A stretch of 64,000 nucleotides of DNA from Lachnospiraceae bacterium. Its GTDB lineage: Bacteria > Bacillota > Clostridia > Lachnospirales > Lachnospiraceae. The position numbers and the translations under genes are program-made. How positions within the stretch are numbered: the stretch's first letter is position 1; each line of letters starts with the position of its first letter. Below, one piece after another: positions 7,753 to 16,655 of this stretch. The notes under the pieces were generated by a model. It was given only the letters and a program-made list of their open reading frames with translations, did not search any database and had not been told where the DNA came from. The stretch spans positions 24,562 to 88,561 of the forward strand of contig SVFQ01000012.1 of NCBI GenBank assembly GCA_015056765.1, written 5' to 3'.

Positions 7753-9009
7753 ATGGGAAAACAAGTAACATTGGAACAAGTAGATGGATTCAAATTCGTG
7801 GATGGAGGTGTATGTGCTGCTGAAGGATTTGTGGCAGGCGGCCTTCATTGTGGACTACATCCTGACCCAAACAAAAATGACCTTGGTATGCTGTATGCAA
7901 AGGCAGGAGCAAATGCTGCCGGCGTATATACTACCAATAAAGTAAAGGGCGCACCAATCCTGGTGACAAAGAAGCACCTTGGTCTCACAGGGGGCAAGGC
8001 AAAAGCAGTCATCATGAACTGTAAAAATGCCAATACCTGTAACGCAGATGGCGAAGCAAAAGCAGAGGAGATGTGTAAGCTTGCAGCGCTTGCTTTAGGC
8101 ATTCAAACAGAAGATGTTTTGGTGGCTTCCACCGGTGTCATTGGTCAGGTGCTTCCCATAGAGCCAATCAAGGCTCATGTACAGGAACTGGCAGACAGTC
8201 TTTGCACAGGAGGCCATTTGGAAGCGGAAAAGGCCATTATGACCACGGATACTGTACCAAAAGAGCTGGCTGTGGAGTTTACAGTAGACGGAGCAACCTA
8301 TCACCTTGGCGGTATGGCAAAGGGCAGTGGCATGATTCGTCCCAATATGGCCACAACCCTGAATTTCATTACGACAGATATGACTGTAAGTAGCAAAGTC
8401 TTACAGGAGATTCTGGATGATGTGGTGCAGATTACTTATAACTGCTTAAGCGTGGACGGAGATATGTCTACCAATGACATGGTTCTTTTCCTGGCAGGCG
8501 GACAGAATCCGGATGTAGAAGTCAAAGAAGGCACAGAAGCTTTTGCAAAGCTGAAAGAAGCGCTGACTATCGTCATGACCAACCTGACCAGAATGCTGGC
8601 CAAGGATGGAGAGGGTGCTACGAAGCTGATCGAAGTTTCCTGTGAGGGAGCGAAGAATCGAAAAGACGCTATTACCATTGCCAAAAGTGTGGTAGACTCT
8701 AATTTGCTGAAATGCGCTATTTTTGGAGAAGATGCCAACTGGGGACGCATCTTATGCGCTGCCGGCTATGCGGATGCAGACTTTGATGTTACTAAAGTGG
8801 AGGTACATCTTTCTTCTAAGGCAGGTAGAGAACTGGTATGTAGAAATGGCGCCGGTGTAGCATTTTCAGAAGAGAAGGCAGCTCAGATTCTAAAAGAAGA
8901 TGAGATTTGTATAGAAATCGCATTACAAGAAGGGGATGGCAAAGCCAAAGCTTGGGGATGTGATATGACCTATGATTACGTGAAAATCAACGGAGATTAT
9001 AGATCATAA
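7753..9009 (+). CDS. argJ: Bifunctional ornithine acetyltransferase / N-acetylglutamate synthase
   Basis: Moves acetyl from N-acetylornithine to glutamate, recycling the acetyl group in arginine biosynthesis; some members also use acetyl-CoA. The 418 residues fit the family (about 390-410). The self-cleavage site is clear: KGSGMIRPNMATT, with cleavage expected between A200 and T201, T201 becoming the nucleophile of the beta chain. Other conserved pieces are STGVIGQVLP and GEDANWGRILCAAGYA. The ATG at 7753 follows AACGAGGAG. No other arg gene is nearby, which is unusual because argJ commonly sits with argC and argB. Whether it is mono- or bifunctional cannot be told from sequence alone. Confidence 0.96.
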   Translation: MGKQVTLEQVDGFKFVDGGVCAAEGFVAGGLHCGLHPDPNKNDLGMLYAKAGANAAGVYTTNKVKGAPILVTKKHLGLTGGKAKAVIMNCKNANTCNADGEAKAEEMCKLAALALGIQTEDVLVASTGVIGQVLPIEPIKAHVQELADSLCTGGHLEAEKAIMTTDTVPKELAVEFTVDGATYHLGGMAKGSGMIRPNMATTLNFITTDMTVSSKVLQEILDDVVQITYNCLSVDGDMSTNDMVLFLAGGQNPDVEVKEGTEAFAKLKEALTIVMTNLTRMLAKDGEGATKLIEVSCEGAKNRKDAITIAKSVVDSNLLKCAIFGEDANWGRILCAAGYADADFDVTKVEVHLSSKAGRELVCRNGAGVAFSEEKAAQILKEDEICIEIALQEGDGKAKAWGCDMTYDYVKINGDYRS

Positions 9010-9033
9010 ATAGAGAATAGAAATGGAGTCAGT

Positions 9034-9681
9034 ATGTTAGTAGATAAGTTAGGACAGGTAGTAGATGCCCTGATTTTTGATGTGGATGGAACCTTGTGGG
9101 ATTCTGTAGATACTTGTGTGGAGGCCTGGAATCAGGTGCTGGATACCCACAGCAAAGAGACCAAGCGAGTAGATAGACCGACATTGCAGGGGCTGTTTGG
9201 AAAACCTATGGATGTGATTTTCCAAAATATCTTTCCGGGTATGCCGGCTGAAGAAATCGATCGTTTATCGAACTATTGCATAGAAGCAGAGAATATCCTG
9301 TTAGATGAAAAACCGGGTATTTCTTATCCCGGAGTGAAAGAGGTTCTGAAAAATCTAAGCAAACATGCCAGACTCTTTATCGTAAGCAACTGTCAAAGCG
9401 GCTATGTAGAACACTGCATGAGTGCCTTGGATATCGAAGGCTATATTGAAGATTTCGCTTGCTTTGGAGATAATCCGGTAAGCAAAGGCCAAAATATATT
9501 GGCCATTATGGAGAAATATGACTTACAACATCCCGTGTATGTGGGAGATACCGCTGGGGATGCGTCGGCATGTGAGGAGGCTGAAATTCCAATGATTTTT
9601 GCTTCCTATGGATTTGGTAAGGTGGAGAAGCCCTGGATGGAGATTGCTTCTTTTTCCGAGCTTGAAAATATGGTAAAATAG
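9034..9681 (+). CDS. HAD-family hydrolase (phosphoglycolate phosphatase-like)
   Basis: A cytoplasmic phosphatase of 215 residues. The HAD motif I DVDGT gives nucleophile D16 and general acid D18. A helical cap domain follows (residues 20-90), then motif II IVSNCQS, a lysine at about 153 (NPVSKG), and the acidic motif IV VGDTAGDASACEEA. This matches Gph/PgmB-type subfamily I enzymes, which act on phosphoglycolate, beta-glucose-1-phosphate or similar small substrates; the substrate cannot be chosen. The next gene starts 13 nt downstream. A GGAG precedes the ATG. Confidence 0.88.
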   Translation: MLVDKLGQVVDALIFDVDGTLWDSVDTCVEAWNQVLDTHSKETKRVDRPTLQGLFGKPMDVIFQNIFPGMPAEEIDRLSNYCIEAENILLDEKPGISYPGVKEVLKNLSKHARLFIVSNCQSGYVEHCMSALDIEGYIEDFACFGDNPVSKGQNILAIMEKYDLQHPVYVGDTAGDASACEEAEIPMIFASYGFGKVEKPWMEIASFSELENMVK

Positions 9682-9694
9682 GAGGCAGCGCCAG

Positions 9695-10642
9695 GTGGCA
9701 GATAGTTTAAGTCCAAGGCGTCGAAAACGCGTACAGCGTCTCAAAAGAATCATCGTTGGCACTGTAATCACCGTGTTGGTTTTGCCTACTGTAATCGCTA
9801 TCCTTTTGGGCGTGCAGAATTACAGATTGCATAAGGAAATCAGCCTGTTGCAAGCACAGCTCTGTGCCGGGGGCGAAAAGGCAAGTGGTGAGAATCTATC
9901 TTCCGGTACTGCTTTATCGGGCACCCTACAGGCCCAGGCAGAAAAGACCACAAAAGTGGTAACAGAAGTAGCAGAGACTGCAGTGGAGGAGTTAGAAGAG
10001 GCAAAGCCTGTAAGGCAGATTTACCTGACTTTTGACGACGGTCCCAGTGGCAGGACAGACAAGATCCTGGATATCTTAGAAAAGTACGATATCAAAGCGA
10101 CATTCTTTGTGGTGGGTAAGCCACAGGAAGAGTATGAGATTCTGTATCAGAGAATTGTCAAAGAAGGGCATACCTTGGGGATGCATTCTTACAGTCACAG
10201 TTACAGTAGTCTATATGCAGACGCAGACAGTTTTACAAACGACCTTGATAAATTGCAGGAATTTTTATATGATAAAACAGGTGTAGAGAGTACTTTTTAT
10301 CGCTTTCCCGGTGGCAGTAGCAACACTGTCAGCAAAACCGATATGGATGTGTTTTTAGACATCTTAAAGGAGCGAAAGATTACCTATTTTGATTGGAATG
10401 TATCCGCAGATGATGCGGCAAATTATCATAAGTCCAGTCAGCAGATTATAGACAATTGTCTAAGAGGTATCGAAAAGCATGAGGGGACCATCGTGATTCT
10501 ATTACACGATGCAGATGATAAGAAGTCGACGGTAGAGGCTTTGCCTGGGCTGATCGAAGCAATTAAGGCCAGGGGAGATGCAGAGTTTTACCCAATTACG
10601 GACGATACTCCTTTGATTCAACATAGGAGCTTGTCACAATAA
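9695..10642 (+). CDS. Membrane-anchored polysaccharide deacetylase (NodB domain)
   Basis: Likely removes acetyl groups from cell-wall N-acetylglucosamine or a related glycan, outside the cell. The 315 residues comprise a basic N-terminus (RRRKRVQRLKR), one membrane helix (about 22-44), an Ala/Glu-rich linker, and a NodB domain (about 105-300). All five motifs are visible: TFDDGPSG (catalytic base D114, metal ligand D115), HSYSHSY (metal ligands H164, H168), RFPGGSS, DWNVSADDA and ILLHDADDK. The start is GTG at 9695 with GGAGG 9 nt upstream. It is directly followed by a bactofilin gene, which suggests wall remodelling at defined sites. PgdA-like action on peptidoglycan is an inference. Confidence 0.92.
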   Translation: MADSLSPRRRKRVQRLKRIIVGTVITVLVLPTVIAILLGVQNYRLHKEISLLQAQLCAGGEKASGENLSSGTALSGTLQAQAEKTTKVVTEVAETAVEELEEAKPVRQIYLTFDDGPSGRTDKILDILEKYDIKATFFVVGKPQEEYEILYQRIVKEGHTLGMHSYSHSYSSLYADADSFTNDLDKLQEFLYDKTGVESTFYRFPGGSSNTVSKTDMDVFLDILKERKITYFDWNVSADDAANYHKSSQQIIDNCLRGIEKHEGTIVILLHDADDKKSTVEALPGLIEAIKARGDAEFYPITDDTPLIQHRSLSQ

Positions 10643-10661
10643 AGAAAAGGTGGAGGATACC

Positions 10662-11432
10662 ATGGGATTTTTTTCAGAATTAAAAGAAGACTTATCACAG
10701 GCAGTTACAGAGTTGACACCAGAAGAATTAGAAGCAGAAAAAACAGAAAATGCAGCACCTGAGACTGCTGATGATTTGAGCAAAATGCTCGATAATATGG
10801 ATTTGGATCAGCTTGCAAATGCAGAAGCTGAATCAGATACAAAGGTAAATGGGGAGGAAAATGTAAAAGTGGGAGAAGCAGAAGAAACCGTAGAGCAGGA
10901 AGTCTACGAGCCTAGAACGGAGAAACTTTTCGCCGGCTCTGTAGCATCATCTCCTGTAGCAGATGAGAATTCCATCATCACCTTAAACATGACTGTAAAG
11001 GGTGATATTACATCTCAGGGATCTCTTGAGGTGATTGGTAATGTGGTTGGTAATATCGATGTCATGGGCAAGTTAAATGTAACAGGCTCCGTCACAGGTA
11101 ATTCCAAAGCAGCTGAGTTCTATGCTGAAAAGGCTAGAATCAATGGTGAAGTACATTCTGAAGGGTCTCTGAAAATCGGTCAGAGCTCTATCATCATCGG
11201 TAATGTATTCGGTACCAGCGCAGTAATCGCAGGTGCGGTAAAGGGTGATATCGACGTACATGGCCCTGTTATCCTAGATGCATCCGCCATCGTTATGGGT
11301 AACATCAAATCCAAATCCGTACAGATTAATAATGGTGCGGTAATCGAAGGTATGTGTTCTCAGTGCTATGCTGATGTGAACCCTACATCCTTCTTTGAAA
11401 ATGTGAAAAAATCCAGTGGAAAGAATAAATAA
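10662..11432 (+). CDS. Bactofilin-like polymer-forming protein
   Basis: Bactofilins form nucleotide-independent filaments of beta-helical subunits that place cell-wall enzymes or shape determinants. The 256-residue protein has a long acidic, probably disordered N-terminus (about 1-100) and then the repeated short-strand pattern of the domain: GDITSQGSLEVIGNVVGNID, ARINGEVHSEGSLKIG, AVKGDIDVHGPVILDASA. The ATG at 10662 is preferred to the GTG at 10650, which overlaps the GGAGG. The N-terminal extension is longer than in typical bactofilins. The position directly after a cell-wall deacetylase gene fits a role in positioning wall remodelling. Confidence 0.88.
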   Translation: MGFFSELKEDLSQAVTELTPEELEAEKTENAAPETADDLSKMLDNMDLDQLANAEAESDTKVNGEENVKVGEAEETVEQEVYEPRTEKLFAGSVASSPVADENSIITLNMTVKGDITSQGSLEVIGNVVGNIDVMGKLNVTGSVTGNSKAAEFYAEKARINGEVHSEGSLKIGQSSIIIGNVFGTSAVIAGAVKGDIDVHGPVILDASAIVMGNIKSKSVQINNGAVIEGMCSQCYADVNPTSFFENVKKSSGKNK

Positions 11433-11448
11433 AGGAGCCTGATACTGC

Positions 11449-12144
11449 ATGAAACGTATCATGTTAAAACTCAGCGGTGAAGCGCTGGCAGGGGAAAAAA
11501 AGACAGGATTTGACGAAGAGACAGTTCGCAAAGTTGCGCTGCAGGTCAAAGAATTAGTAGATCAGAAAATGGAAGTGGGCATCGTGATCGGCGGTGGTAA
11601 CTTCTGGAGAGGAAGAAGCAGCGAGAACATTGATCGTACCAAGGCAGACCAGATTGGTATGCTGGCTACCATTATGAACTGCATCTACGTATCTGAGATT
11701 TTCAGAAGCGTAGGTATGACTACCAATATTCTCACACCATTTGAGTGTGGTAGTTTTACAAAGCTGTTTTCCAAGGACCGTGCAAATAAATATTTTGCAC
11801 GTGGTCAGGTAGTATTCTTCGCAGGTGGTACCGGACATCCATACTTCTCCACAGATACAGGAGTTGTATTGCGAGCAATCGAAGTGGATGCAGAGGTGAT
11901 TTTCCTTGCAAAGGCCATCGATGGTGTTTATGACGATGATCCGAAGAAGAATCCAAATGCAAAGAAATATGACACTGTAACCATTCAGGAAGTCATTGAT
12001 AAAAACTTACAGGTTGTAGATATGACCGCATCCATCTTGGCAAGAGACAATCATATGCCAATGTGGGTATTTGGCTTGGAGGGAGACCGTAGCATCGTAG
12101 AAGCTGTATCCGGTCAGTTCTCCGGCACAAAAGTGACTGTATAG
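11449..12144 (+). CDS. pyrH: UMP kinase
   Basis: Phosphorylates UMP to UDP with ATP in pyrimidine nucleotide synthesis; hexameric, cytoplasmic. The 231 residues match bacterial UMP kinases (about 240). Seen are the N-terminal KLSGEALAG, IVIGGGNFWRGR, the FAGGTGHPYFSTDT nucleotide-binding loop and AKAIDGVYDDDP. It heads a group conserved in Firmicutes (pyrH-frr-uppS-cdsA-dxr-rseP). Start ATG after AGGAG. Confidence 0.98.
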   Translation: MKRIMLKLSGEALAGEKKTGFDEETVRKVALQVKELVDQKMEVGIVIGGGNFWRGRSSENIDRTKADQIGMLATIMNCIYVSEIFRSVGMTTNILTPFECGSFTKLFSKDRANKYFARGQVVFFAGGTGHPYFSTDTGVVLRAIEVDAEVIFLAKAIDGVYDDDPKKNPNAKKYDTVTIQEVIDKNLQVVDMTASILARDNHMPMWVFGLEGDRSIVEAVSGQFSGTKVTV

Positions 12145-12165
12145 TCGAAAGATTAGGAGGCCATT

Positions 12166-12717
12166 ATGGACGAGCGTTTACAAGTATTTGACGAGAAAAT
12201 GAAAAAGGCTGTGAATCACCTGGAAAGTGAATTCGCTACAATCCGTGCAGGAAGAGCCAATCCACATGTATTAGATAAAGTGAAGGTAGACTATTACGGA
12301 ACCCCTACTCCAATTCAGCAGGTAGGTAATGTAACAGTTCCGGAACCACGTATGATTCAGATCGCTCCATGGGAAAAGAGCTTAATCAAAGAAATTGAAA
12401 AAGCAATCATGACTAGTGATATCGGTATCACACCATCTAATGATGGCGCTGTAATCAGATTGGTATTCCCGGAACTTACCGAGGAACGTAGAAAAGACTT
12501 GGTAAAAGATGTAAAGAAAAAAGCAGAGGATTCCAAAGTCGCAGTACGTAACGTACGTCGTGATGGTAATGATGCATTTAAAAAACTGGAAAAAGAAGAT
12601 GTTTCCAAGGATGAAATTGAAGAATTACAGGACAATCTGCAGAAACTGACAGATCAGTATATCAAAGAGATTGACCAGATTCTGGAAGCAAAATCCAAAG
12701 AAATCATGACAGTATAA
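12166..12717 (+). CDS. frr: Ribosome recycling factor
   Basis: Splits post-termination ribosomes together with EF-G. The 183 residues are the expected length (185). The three-helix-bundle arms show FATIRAGRANPHVLDKVKVD near the N-terminus and IRLVFPELTEERRKDLVKDV in the centre, both signature stretches. It sits 21 nt after pyrH, with AGGAGG before the ATG. A 62-nt gap separates it from uppS; that gap has a weak hairpin and a direct repeat of GGTATCTG but no convincing terminator. Confidence 0.98.
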   Translation: MDERLQVFDEKMKKAVNHLESEFATIRAGRANPHVLDKVKVDYYGTPTPIQQVGNVTVPEPRMIQIAPWEKSLIKEIEKAIMTSDIGITPSNDGAVIRLVFPELTEERRKDLVKDVKKKAEDSKVAVRNVRRDGNDAFKKLEKEDVSKDEIEELQDNLQKLTDQYIKEIDQILEAKSKEIMTV

Positions 12718-12779
12718 AAGTAGAAAAAGGGGCGGGTATCTGTTTAGGTATCTGCCTTTCCTACTAATAGGAGAATAGA

Positions 12780-13484
12780 ATGAGTGTACCAAATCACGTG
12801 GCGATTATCCTGGATGGAAATGGCCGTTGGGCAAAAAGCAAAGGGAAACCCAGAACCTATGGACATATGCAGGGGGCCAAAAACGTGGAAACAATTTGCC
12901 GCGCTGCAGATGCAATAGGAATTAAATATTTGACTTTTTATGCCTTTTCCACAGAGAACTGGAAGAGACCGGAGTCAGAAGTAGAGGCGCTGATGTCTTT
13001 GTTGGATCAGTATCTGAAGAAACTGATGAAATCCGCTGTCAAGGAGAATATGCAGGTGCATTTTATCGGAGACAGAAGTGCATTAAATGAGAAAATTCAG
13101 GAGACCATGGGTGTACTGGAAGAAAAAACCAAAGTGTGTACCGGTCTTACTTTTACCATAGCAATCAATTACGGTTCCAGAGATGAAATCAGAAGGGCTG
13201 TGCAGGAGATTGCAAAAGAAGCAAAGGATGGCAATCTGGCAATCGAAGACATTACAGAAGCAGAAATCGCAAAGCACCTGGATACCAGAGATATTCCGGA
13301 TCCGGATTTGATGATTCGTACTTCCTATGAGCTTCGCCTCAGTAATTTCCTGATGTGGCAGCTTGCATATGCAGAGTTTTACTTTACAGAAGTACCTTGG
13401 CCTGATTTTACAAAAGAAGAATTACAAAAAGCGGTGGATGAGTATGAGAAGCGCCACAGACGCTTTGGAGCTTTGGAGGAATAA
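12780..13484 (+). CDS. uppS: Isoprenyl transferase (undecaprenyl diphosphate synthase)
   Basis: Makes the C55 lipid carrier for peptidoglycan and other envelope polymers by cis addition of isopentenyl diphosphate. The 234 residues fit the family. HVAIILDGNGRWAK holds the catalytic Asp and diphosphate-binding residues; FSTENWKRP and RTSYELRLSNF are also present. One residue is odd: the C-terminal signature usually reads RTSGE or RTGGE, and here Gly is Tyr (Y183), while R180, E184, R186 and S188 remain. cdsA begins 2 nt after the stop, so translation is probably coupled. Confidence 0.96.
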   Translation: MSVPNHVAIILDGNGRWAKSKGKPRTYGHMQGAKNVETICRAADAIGIKYLTFYAFSTENWKRPESEVEALMSLLDQYLKKLMKSAVKENMQVHFIGDRSALNEKIQETMGVLEEKTKVCTGLTFTIAINYGSRDEIRRAVQEIAKEAKDGNLAIEDITEAEIAKHLDTRDIPDPDLMIRTSYELRLSNFLMWQLAYAEFYFTEVPWPDFTKEELQKAVDEYEKRHRRFGALEE

Positions 13485-13486
13485 AC

Positions 13487-14335
13487 ATGTTTTGGAAACG
13501 ACTGGGAAGTGGTGTAGTACTTATCATTATTGCACTGGTTACGCTAATTCTCGGCGGTCCGCTTTTGGATGTGACCGTATTTTTGATTTCTTTGGTAGGC
13601 TACACAGAGCTGATGAAAGCTTTAGGTGTAGCGGAAAATAAGAAAAACGCCATGTATCTGGTGGGTGTCACAGGAATTTGTGCATGGTATGTTCTGATTT
13701 TCCTAGGAAATCAGTTCTATGAAATAGATACATTCTTCACCGCATTGCTGGTGATTTTACTGGTATTTTTCGGATGCATGTTTTTGTATGTGTTCCAGTA
13801 TCCCAAGAGAAAAGCATGGGAAGTAGAAGCCAGTCTTTTTTCTTTCCTGTATGCGCCATTTATGCTTTCTTTTATCGACTTGACCAGAAATCTGCAGCAC
13901 GGAAAAGAAATCGTTTGGTTAATCTTCATCAGCTCCTGGGGCTGTGATACTTGTGCGTATTGTGTGGGTATGCTTTGTGGTAAACACAAAATGACACCAC
14001 TGCTTAGCCCGAAAAAGACCATTGAAGGAGCCTTTGGCGGAATTGTGGGTGCAGGTCTTATTGGCTTCATTTATGGCGCCGTGCTGAGCATCAATGATGC
14101 AGGAATGGCATGGTATAGCTTTGGTGTGCCTTTTGCCGTGATTGGAGCTATTGGAGCCATGATTTCCATGGTGGGAGATTTAGCCGCTTCTGCCATTAAG
14201 AGAGAGCATGAAATCAAAGACTATGGTACGTTGATTCCGGGCCATGGTGGTATCATGGATCGTTTTGACAGTGTGATTTTCACAGCACCGGCTGTTTATT
14301 TTTTGGCATGTCTGGTGTTCCGTAATTTTAGATAA
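13487..14335 (+). CDS. cdsA: Phosphatidate cytidylyltransferase
   Basis: Integral membrane enzyme that makes CDP-diacylglycerol from phosphatidate and CTP, the branch point of phospholipid synthesis. The 282 residues carry about eight membrane helices. The family signature is complete near the C-terminus: SAIKREHEIKDYGTLIPGHG followed by GIMDRFD. The central region contains WGCDTCAYCVGMLCGK and SPKKTIEGAFGG. The stop codon overlaps a possible ATG (TAATG) for the next frame, but dxr is better started at 14371. Confidence 0.97.
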   Translation: MFWKRLGSGVVLIIIALVTLILGGPLLDVTVFLISLVGYTELMKALGVAENKKNAMYLVGVTGICAWYVLIFLGNQFYEIDTFFTALLVILLVFFGCMFLYVFQYPKRKAWEVEASLFSFLYAPFMLSFIDLTRNLQHGKEIVWLIFISSWGCDTCAYCVGMLCGKHKMTPLLSPKKTIEGAFGGIVGAGLIGFIYGAVLSINDAGMAWYSFGVPFAVIGAIGAMISMVGDLAASAIKREHEIKDYGTLIPGHGGIMDRFDSVIFTAPAVYFLACLVFRNFR

Positions 14336-14370
14336 TGGAAGGCAGAGTAATCTGCAGAAAAGAGAGAAAC

Positions 14371-15519
14371 ATGAAACGAATTGGTATTTTAGGTTCTACA
14401 GGTTCCATAGGCACACAGACCTTGGAAATCGTAGACGCCTATCCGGAAGAACTGGAAGTAGTGGCATTAGCTGCCGGTACCAGTGTAGATAAAATCGAGA
14501 AGCAGATACGTAAATATAAACCGAGATTTGTAGCAATGTGGTCAGAAGAAGCCGCAAAAGACCTGCAGGTAAAAGTAGCTGATTTGGATGTAAAGGTGTC
14601 TTATGGTATGGATGGTCTTTGCGAAATGGCAAGCCTGGATTACATGGATACCTTGGTAACAGCTGTAGTAGGTATGATTGGTATCAAACCTACCATTACC
14701 GCTATAGAGCATCATAAAGAGATAGCACTTGCCAACAAAGAAACCCTGGTAACCGCCGGACATATCATTATGCCACTGGCCAAAGAAAAAGGGGTGAAAA
14801 TCCTGCCGGTGGACAGCGAGCACAGTGCTATATTCCAGTCCTTGCAGGGAAGCCACAGTCATGGAGAAATCAAGAGAATTCTTTTGACTGCATCAGGCGG
14901 CCCTTTCCGCGGAAAAAAGACAGAAGAATTACGAAGCATGAAAGCTTCTGATGCCTTAAAGCATCCAAACTGGTCCATGGGACGTAAGATTACCGTTGAT
15001 TCTGCTACCTTAGTGAATAAAGGACTGGAAGTCATGGAGGCAAAATGGCTCTTTGATGTGGGACTGGATGATATTCAGGTAGTGGTACATCCTCAGAGCA
15101 TCCTGCACTCTGCAGTAGAGTACGTGGATGGAGCGGTTATCGGACAGATGGGTGTGCCGGATATGAAGCTTCCGATTCAGTATGCTTTGTTCTATCCGAA
15201 CAGAAGACCTATGAGCGGTAATCAACTGGATTTGTTTGCTGTAGGAAATATGACCTTTGAAAAACCGGACCCGGTAACCTTTAAAGGCCTTGAACTTGCC
15301 TTCCGCGCAGCCAGAATCGGTGGTAGTATGCCAACTGTGTTCAATGCAGCCAATGAAAAGGCGGTAGCGCTGTTTTTGGAAGATAAGATTTCCTTCTTAC
15401 AGATTGCAGAATTGATAGAAAGAGCAATGGATGAGCACGATACATGGGAGTCTCCAAGTTTGGAAGAAATCCTTCTGGCTGAGAAACAGGCCCATGAAAG
15501 TGTTATGAGAGCATTATGA
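14371..15519 (+). CDS. dxr: 1-deoxy-D-xylulose-5-phosphate reductoisomerase
   Basis: Second enzyme of the MEP isoprenoid pathway: NADPH-dependent conversion of DXP to 2-C-methylerythritol 4-phosphate. From ATG 14371 the protein has 382 residues and begins with the NADPH-binding GILGSTGSIG as expected; an in-frame ATG at 14335 would add 12 residues not typical of the family. VDSEHSAIFQSL contains metal-binding Asp and Glu; further conserved parts are TASGGPFRGKK, HPNWSMGRKITVDSATL and NKGLEVMEA. The stop overlaps the start of rseP. With ispG at 20.3 kb it shows that the cell uses the MEP pathway. Confidence 0.97.
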   Translation: MKRIGILGSTGSIGTQTLEIVDAYPEELEVVALAAGTSVDKIEKQIRKYKPRFVAMWSEEAAKDLQVKVADLDVKVSYGMDGLCEMASLDYMDTLVTAVVGMIGIKPTITAIEHHKEIALANKETLVTAGHIIMPLAKEKGVKILPVDSEHSAIFQSLQGSHSHGEIKRILLTASGGPFRGKKTEELRSMKASDALKHPNWSMGRKITVDSATLVNKGLEVMEAKWLFDVGLDDIQVVVHPQSILHSAVEYVDGAVIGQMGVPDMKLPIQYALFYPNRRPMSGNQLDLFAVGNMTFEKPDPVTFKGLELAFRAARIGGSMPTVFNAANEKAVALFLEDKISFLQIAELIERAMDEHDTWESPSLEEILLAEKQAHESVMRAL

Positions 15520-16628
15520 TGACATTACTATTATTCCTGATAATTTTTATGGTGGTGGTTGTGGCCCATGAGTTTGGTCACTTCATTACCGCAAAACGAA
15601 ACGGTATTCACGTAGTGGAATTTTCTGTGGGCATGGGCCCTATGATTGCCCATTTCGACAGAGGAGGCACTTGCTATGCGATTAGACTTCTTCCCCTAGG
15701 CGGTGCTTGTATTTTCGAAGGCGAGGATCAGATTACCAATCCGGCGGCAACAAAAGATCCGTCTGAACCTTTGGAAATGCAGTCTGACGAAGAAGAGGAG
15801 AAAGGCAAGTATGGCATTTCTTTCTTGAAAGCCGGTGTATGGGCAAGAATTGCAACGGTATTTGCAGGTCCTTTGTTTAATATGATATTGGGCTTTTTGG
15901 TGGCGCTGATTTTAGTAAGCTACAATGGGTCCGATAGACCGGTGGTTGGACAGATTATGGAAAACTCTGCAGCGGAAGAAGCAGGCATGCAGAGTGGTGA
16001 TGTCATCACCAGAATCAATGGAGAGAGAATTCACCTATACAGGGAAGTATCTCTTATCTCTGCCTTAAACAGCAAAGGAAATCCATTGGCATTGGAATAT
16101 GAAAGAGATGGAGTAAAATACTCCACCACTTTAGTGCCAAGATTTTCTACAGAGGATAATCGATATTATATGGGTATCCAGGGCGGTGCTGAAATCGTGG
16201 ATGTGAAAGGGCTGCAGGTTTTCCAGTACGCCTTTTATGAAACCGGATACGTACTGAAAGCTACACTAAAAAGCTTACAAATGCTGGTTATGGGACAGCT
16301 TTCCAAAAACGATGTGTCGGGACCTGTGGGAATTGCCCATGTGGTAGGAGACAGTTACCAGGAGGTGAAGGCATACGGCCCGGTAGCAGTTTTCATGCGT
16401 ATGATTAATCTGATTTTAATCATTTCCGTAAACCTTGGTGTGATGAATCTTTTGCCATTACCTGCACTGGATGGAGGACGTCTGGTATTTCTGTTCGTGG
16501 AAGTCTTACGTGGCAAACCGGTTCCACCGGAAAAAGAAAGTATTGTTCACTTTGTTGGACTGATGTTATTCCTATTGTTGTCTGTGTTTGTTATGTACAA
16601 TGACATCATGAACTACTTTATCAAATAG
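15516..16628 (+). CDS. rseP: Site-2 intramembrane zinc metalloprotease RseP/RasP
   Basis: Cleaves membrane-embedded substrates such as anti-sigma factors and remnant signal peptides. The 370 residues start with a membrane helix that includes the zinc-binding HEFGH (H18, E19, H22); a charged insert follows, then a PDZ domain (about residues 145-230), and C-terminal helices with NLLPLPALDGGRLVF supplying the third ligand. The ATG overlaps the dxr stop (ATGA), so translation is probably coupled. It is followed by a gene for a second, unrelated intramembrane protease. No anti-sigma gene is in the window. Confidence 0.96.
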   Translation: MMTLLLFLIIFMVVVVAHEFGHFITAKRNGIHVVEFSVGMGPMIAHFDRGGTCYAIRLLPLGGACIFEGEDQITNPAATKDPSEPLEMQSDEEEEKGKYGISFLKAGVWARIATVFAGPLFNMILGFLVALILVSYNGSDRPVVGQIMENSAAEEAGMQSGDVITRINGERIHLYREVSLISALNSKGNPLALEYERDGVKYSTTLVPRFSTEDNRYYMGIQGGAEIVDVKGLQVFQYAFYETGYVLKATLKSLQMLVMGQLSKNDVSGPVGIAHVVGDSYQEVKAYGPVAVFMRMINLILIISVNLGVMNLLPLPALDGGRLVFLFVEVLRGKPVPPEKESIVHFVGLMLFLLLSVFVMYNDIMNYFIK

Positions 16629-16655
16629 GTTCAGGGTGTCGAAGAAAGGCTTGGT

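Noticed and set aside
12717..12779. Possible terminator or riboswitch before uppS
   Set aside because: The only structure is a short stem with wobble pairs and a direct repeat of GGTATCTG; there is no T-run and no known riboswitch core.
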